Program-made: the position numbers and the translations under genes
Shown: piece after piece, positions 60,706 through 62,465 of the stretch
Numbering within the stretch: the first letter of the stretch is position 1
Layout of the letters: every line of letters starts with the position of its first letter
Notes under the pieces: generated by a model
The model's input: the letters and a program-made list of their open reading frames with translations, nothing else
Database searches by the model: none
What the model was told of the DNA's origin: nothing
Source of the DNA: Methanoregula sp. PtaB.Bin085
Lineage (GTDB): Archaea; Halobacteriota; Methanomicrobia; Methanomicrobiales; Methanospirillaceae
DNA: 62,465 nucleotides
Direction of reading: 5' to 3'
NCBI RefSeq assembly: GCF_002067035.1
Contig: NZ_MVQB01000026.1
Span: 1-62,465, forward strand

Positions 60706-61749
60706 ATGACCGCACGCCCGTTTGATCCTAAGAACCGGAGGAGACCTGTCTATACAGCGGTTGCCCTGGTACTCGTGATGGTGGCGGTGCTGCTGGCGGC
60801 GGGGTGTGATGAGAAACCAAGTAAGGATATAGTAGTAATCAAACTCACTCCCAATGCAACACTTTTCTGGTCCAAGGTAATTGATACCGGTGATGAAGAT
60901 ACGGCCGAAGAAATTATTCCAACATCTGATGGCGGTTTTGTGATATCGGCCGTATTATATGGTATGGATCATCCACAAGGACGTTATCCCTATCTCATCA
61001 AATTTTCCCGTGATGGAAATTTTGTCTGGAACAGGTCAACCTATGAATTGAATTGTGATTCCGGAACTTTAGCGAATACCCCGAACGGGGAAATAATCAC
61101 AGGGGCTGGCAATGATTCCTGTCGGTTTAATTCCGATGGCGAATTGATATCGAATAAAACAATAAGTCATGTCGATGGGATATCGTATCATTCATTGAGA
61201 GAACATGGATTTACAGACGCACCAACTTCTGTCATTGAACTTAAAAAAAGCCAGGGATATATCGTAGTGGTCCGCAATCAATCATATCAACCATTTTCCG
61301 TCGTTTTGGACTTGAATAGTACATTTATCAATGCAACACCGCTTGAAACTCTCCCGGAGATCTCACCTTCAGCATTCAGAGATCTCCAGTGGGAGTACAA
61401 AGATATTCCCGGTTATGTGATGCCCCACAATGTCGTGTTTTTTGACCGAATGGGAAATGCTGTTGCCAGACAAATCCTGTATAACACAAGTTCGTTTATC
61501 ACACAGACTGAAGATGGGGGTTACTTATCAGCCGGATTCCCCAGTTCATCAGGTTTTCTTTCACCGTATGTTATTAGTATCCCTGGTAAAGCAAAGGCAG
61601 GAACTTTGCATATGATAAAATTTTCCCCGGACGGGTCATTGCAATGGGATATGGCCGTCTCGAATGTAACTGCCAATGTGGCGGTAGGAATAATTCAAAC
61701 ATCGGATGGAGGTTATGCGATTCTTTGCGAGAATAATAAACTCTGGTAG
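60706..61749 (+). CDS. Lipoprotein with beta-propeller-like repeats, AT-rich
   Basis: A 347-residue lipoprotein from the ATG at 60706; the signal YTAVALVLVMVAVLLAAGC ends in the lipobox. Repeats of the type I.TSDGGFVI/IIQTSDGGYAIL, with KFS.DG...W between them, resemble secreted propeller blades (LIKFSRDGNFVWN, HMIKFSPDGSLQWDMAV). Base composition falls from GC-rich at the signal peptide to clearly AT-rich from about 60830 to the stop. The protein ends abruptly after a repeat (ILCENNKLW), so it may be a shortened or recently acquired gene. No function can be assigned. Confidence 0.72.
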   Translation: MTARPFDPKNRRRPVYTAVALVLVMVAVLLAAGCDEKPSKDIVVIKLTPNATLFWSKVIDTGDEDTAEEIIPTSDGGFVISAVLYGMDHPQGRYPYLIKFSRDGNFVWNRSTYELNCDSGTLANTPNGEIITGAGNDSCRFNSDGELISNKTISHVDGISYHSLREHGFTDAPTSVIELKKSQGYIVVVRNQSYQPFSVVLDLNSTFINATPLETLPEISPSAFRDLQWEYKDIPGYVMPHNVVFFDRMGNAVARQILYNTSSFITQTEDGGYLSAGFPSSSGFLSPYVISIPGKAKAGTLHMIKFSPDGSLQWDMAVSNVTANVAVGIIQTSDGGYAILCENNKLW

Positions 61750-62032
61750 ATGTGTGTTTCCTCGTTAGAAATTATTGCATTAACACAGAAATGTATTCTT
61801 TCAAATAGATATCAAATAAGGAATTTTTTTTTAACAACAGTTATTGAGATCAAATAATAACGCATATATATTTAGAAGAGTGAGAGTTCTTAATGCAATG
61901 GATGAGTTCACCAGCTTTCGACGGATGATGAACTCAATCCAGCCCGTAGGCATGAGTTGAATTGACTTCTTTCCTGATGAAGTTTTCCGCTTCTGCCTTC
62001 TCATGACTGCCAAAGGAGGCACTGAATCCAAT
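61750..62032. other. AT-rich intergenic DNA before the IS end
   Basis: About 280 bp of AT-rich DNA between the lipoprotein gene and the tip of the IS. A 66-residue minus-strand frame (61831-62031) ends in hydrophobic residues, but it has no ribosome site and no known family, so I do not call it a gene. The composition matches the preceding gene and suggests a shared foreign origin. Confidence 0.35.
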
Positions 62033-62465
62033 TGTGGTATCCCGAATTAATTTTACACATATAACCATTTCTTTGCATAGTCCAAAATCCTCTCCGGGGG
62101 TAATCTGTACCAGAAGACGTTACACGGTTCATCCCAGTTGAGACTCATATGAGGCTTAACGACGTTGTACCATCGAACAACCTTGTCAATAGAACCGAAC
62201 CTGACAATTTTCCGTTCAACCTCCCCGAAGAACCGTTCGATCTTTCCATTAGTCTGAGGATGTTTTACCCGTGCGATGATGTGTTTGATGCCGTGTTGAT
62301 CTAGGAACTCTCCAAACGTGTGTCGGGCGTTCTCCCGGTCCCGAGCCGAAACAAACTGAGTTCCATGATCTGTCAGGATCTCGCGGGGAACTCCATACTC
62401 AGCAAAGCCCTGATTAAGGACGGTGATGGTGTTCTGAGTAGTGGGTGAATCAAAGACACCATAGC
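62033..62465 (-). mobile_element. IS481-like insertion sequence, 3' part, cut by window end
   Basis: Inverted copy of 1-433, beginning TGTGGTATCCCGA at the tip (TGTGATATCCCGA in the other copy). It is cut at the same base as the left copy. Both transposase genes point into the window. The flanking bases beyond the two tips differ, so these are two independent insertions and not one duplicated segment. Confidence 0.85.
62053..62463 (-). CDS. IS481-like transposase, C-terminal fragment
   Basis: A 136-residue open frame truncated at the window end. It is the same rve-domain fragment as at 3-413. Of about ten differences in the coding part, eight are silent and two change residues (Tyr to His in the DQYG stretch, Val to Ile in HIVA). 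The mostly silent changes show that both copies evolved as working genes. The catalytic Asp and Glu contexts are kept. Confidence 0.88.
   Translation of the reverse strand, partial: YGVFDSPTTQNTITVLNQGFAEYGVPREILTDHGTQFVSARDRENARHTFGEFLDQHGIKHIIARVKHPQTNGKIERFFGEVERKIVRFGSIDKVVRWYNVVKPHMSLNWDEPCNVFWYRLPPERILDYAKKWLYV

Noticed and set aside
61831-62031. 66-residue minus-strand gene beside the IS
   Set aside because: No ribosome site, no family and AT-driven hydrophobic tail; it probably arises by chance.
1-62465. Composite transposon bounded by the inverted IS copies
   Set aside because: Both copies are cut at the same base by the window ends, the content is ordinary chromosomal metabolism, and the tips have different flanks. 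A contig break is simpler.

Overview
The window looks like a contig from a methanogenic archaeon, most likely a Methanomicrobiales member close to Methanoregula. Supporting signs are an FmdE-type formylmethanofuran dehydrogenase accessory protein, the archaeal adenosylcobinamide amidohydrolase CbiZ, NikR, archaeal type IV pilins with their ATPase and platform protein, a PGF-CTERM anchor, many lipobox lipoproteins, and TATA boxes placed for leaderless transcripts. The genus is inferred from gene style; no 16S or mcr gene is present. Both ends carry the same IS481-like transposase fragment in inverted orientation (1-433 and 62033-62465, about 97% identical), so the window is probably a whole contig broken at two copies of one repeat.

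Metal and cobamide supply dominate 0.5-42 kb. At 0.5-8.3 kb (minus strand) a class I methyltransferase is followed by a complete nickel/peptide ABC importer (binding protein, two permeases, two ATPases) and an ABC-2 exporter. At 9.2-16.8 kb two related iron-complex/cobalamin-type uptake modules converge. The plus module has a binding protein, a HIOMT-like methyltransferase and a permease but no ATPase; the minus module has binding protein, permease, ATPase, FmdE and a TrmO-like protein. At 18.5-20.3 kb are cbiM, cbiN and a winged-helix regulator. At 28.4-34.9 kb an operon encodes BtuC, BtuD (with an extra C-terminal domain), a CbiR-like TIM-barrel protein, BtuF, CbiA/CfbB and CbiZ, consistent with uptake and remodelling of foreign cobamides. 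NikR follows at 35.2 kb. At 39.3-42.3 kb a DtxR-like regulator heads cbiQ and cbiO, followed by a second cbiM; a shared 17-bp palindrome lies before the regulator and before cbiM.

An archaeal type IV pilus locus lies at 20.4-27.8 kb: lipoprotein, membrane-anchored secretion ATPase, platform protein and two pilin-like proteins on the minus strand, with two tandem pilins diverging on the plus strand.

The remaining part (35.9-62 kb) is a mixed region: zinc-ribbon proteins, a two-[4Fe-4S] protein, a response regulator with a long disordered tail, a DUF2178-Xre pair under a 25-bp perfect palindrome, a MacB-like ABC operon whose promoter repeats part of that palindrome, PPK2, lipoproteins (one with an archaellin-like domain, one with DUF333 repeats and an I42 inhibitor domain), a DJ-1/PfpI protein, an HD phosphohydrolase, a PAS histidine kinase lacking the phospho-acceptor histidine, and a two-domain flavoprotein. 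Three copies of a structured non-coding repeat of about 140-185 bp lie in this half. I see no tRNA, rRNA or CRISPR array.
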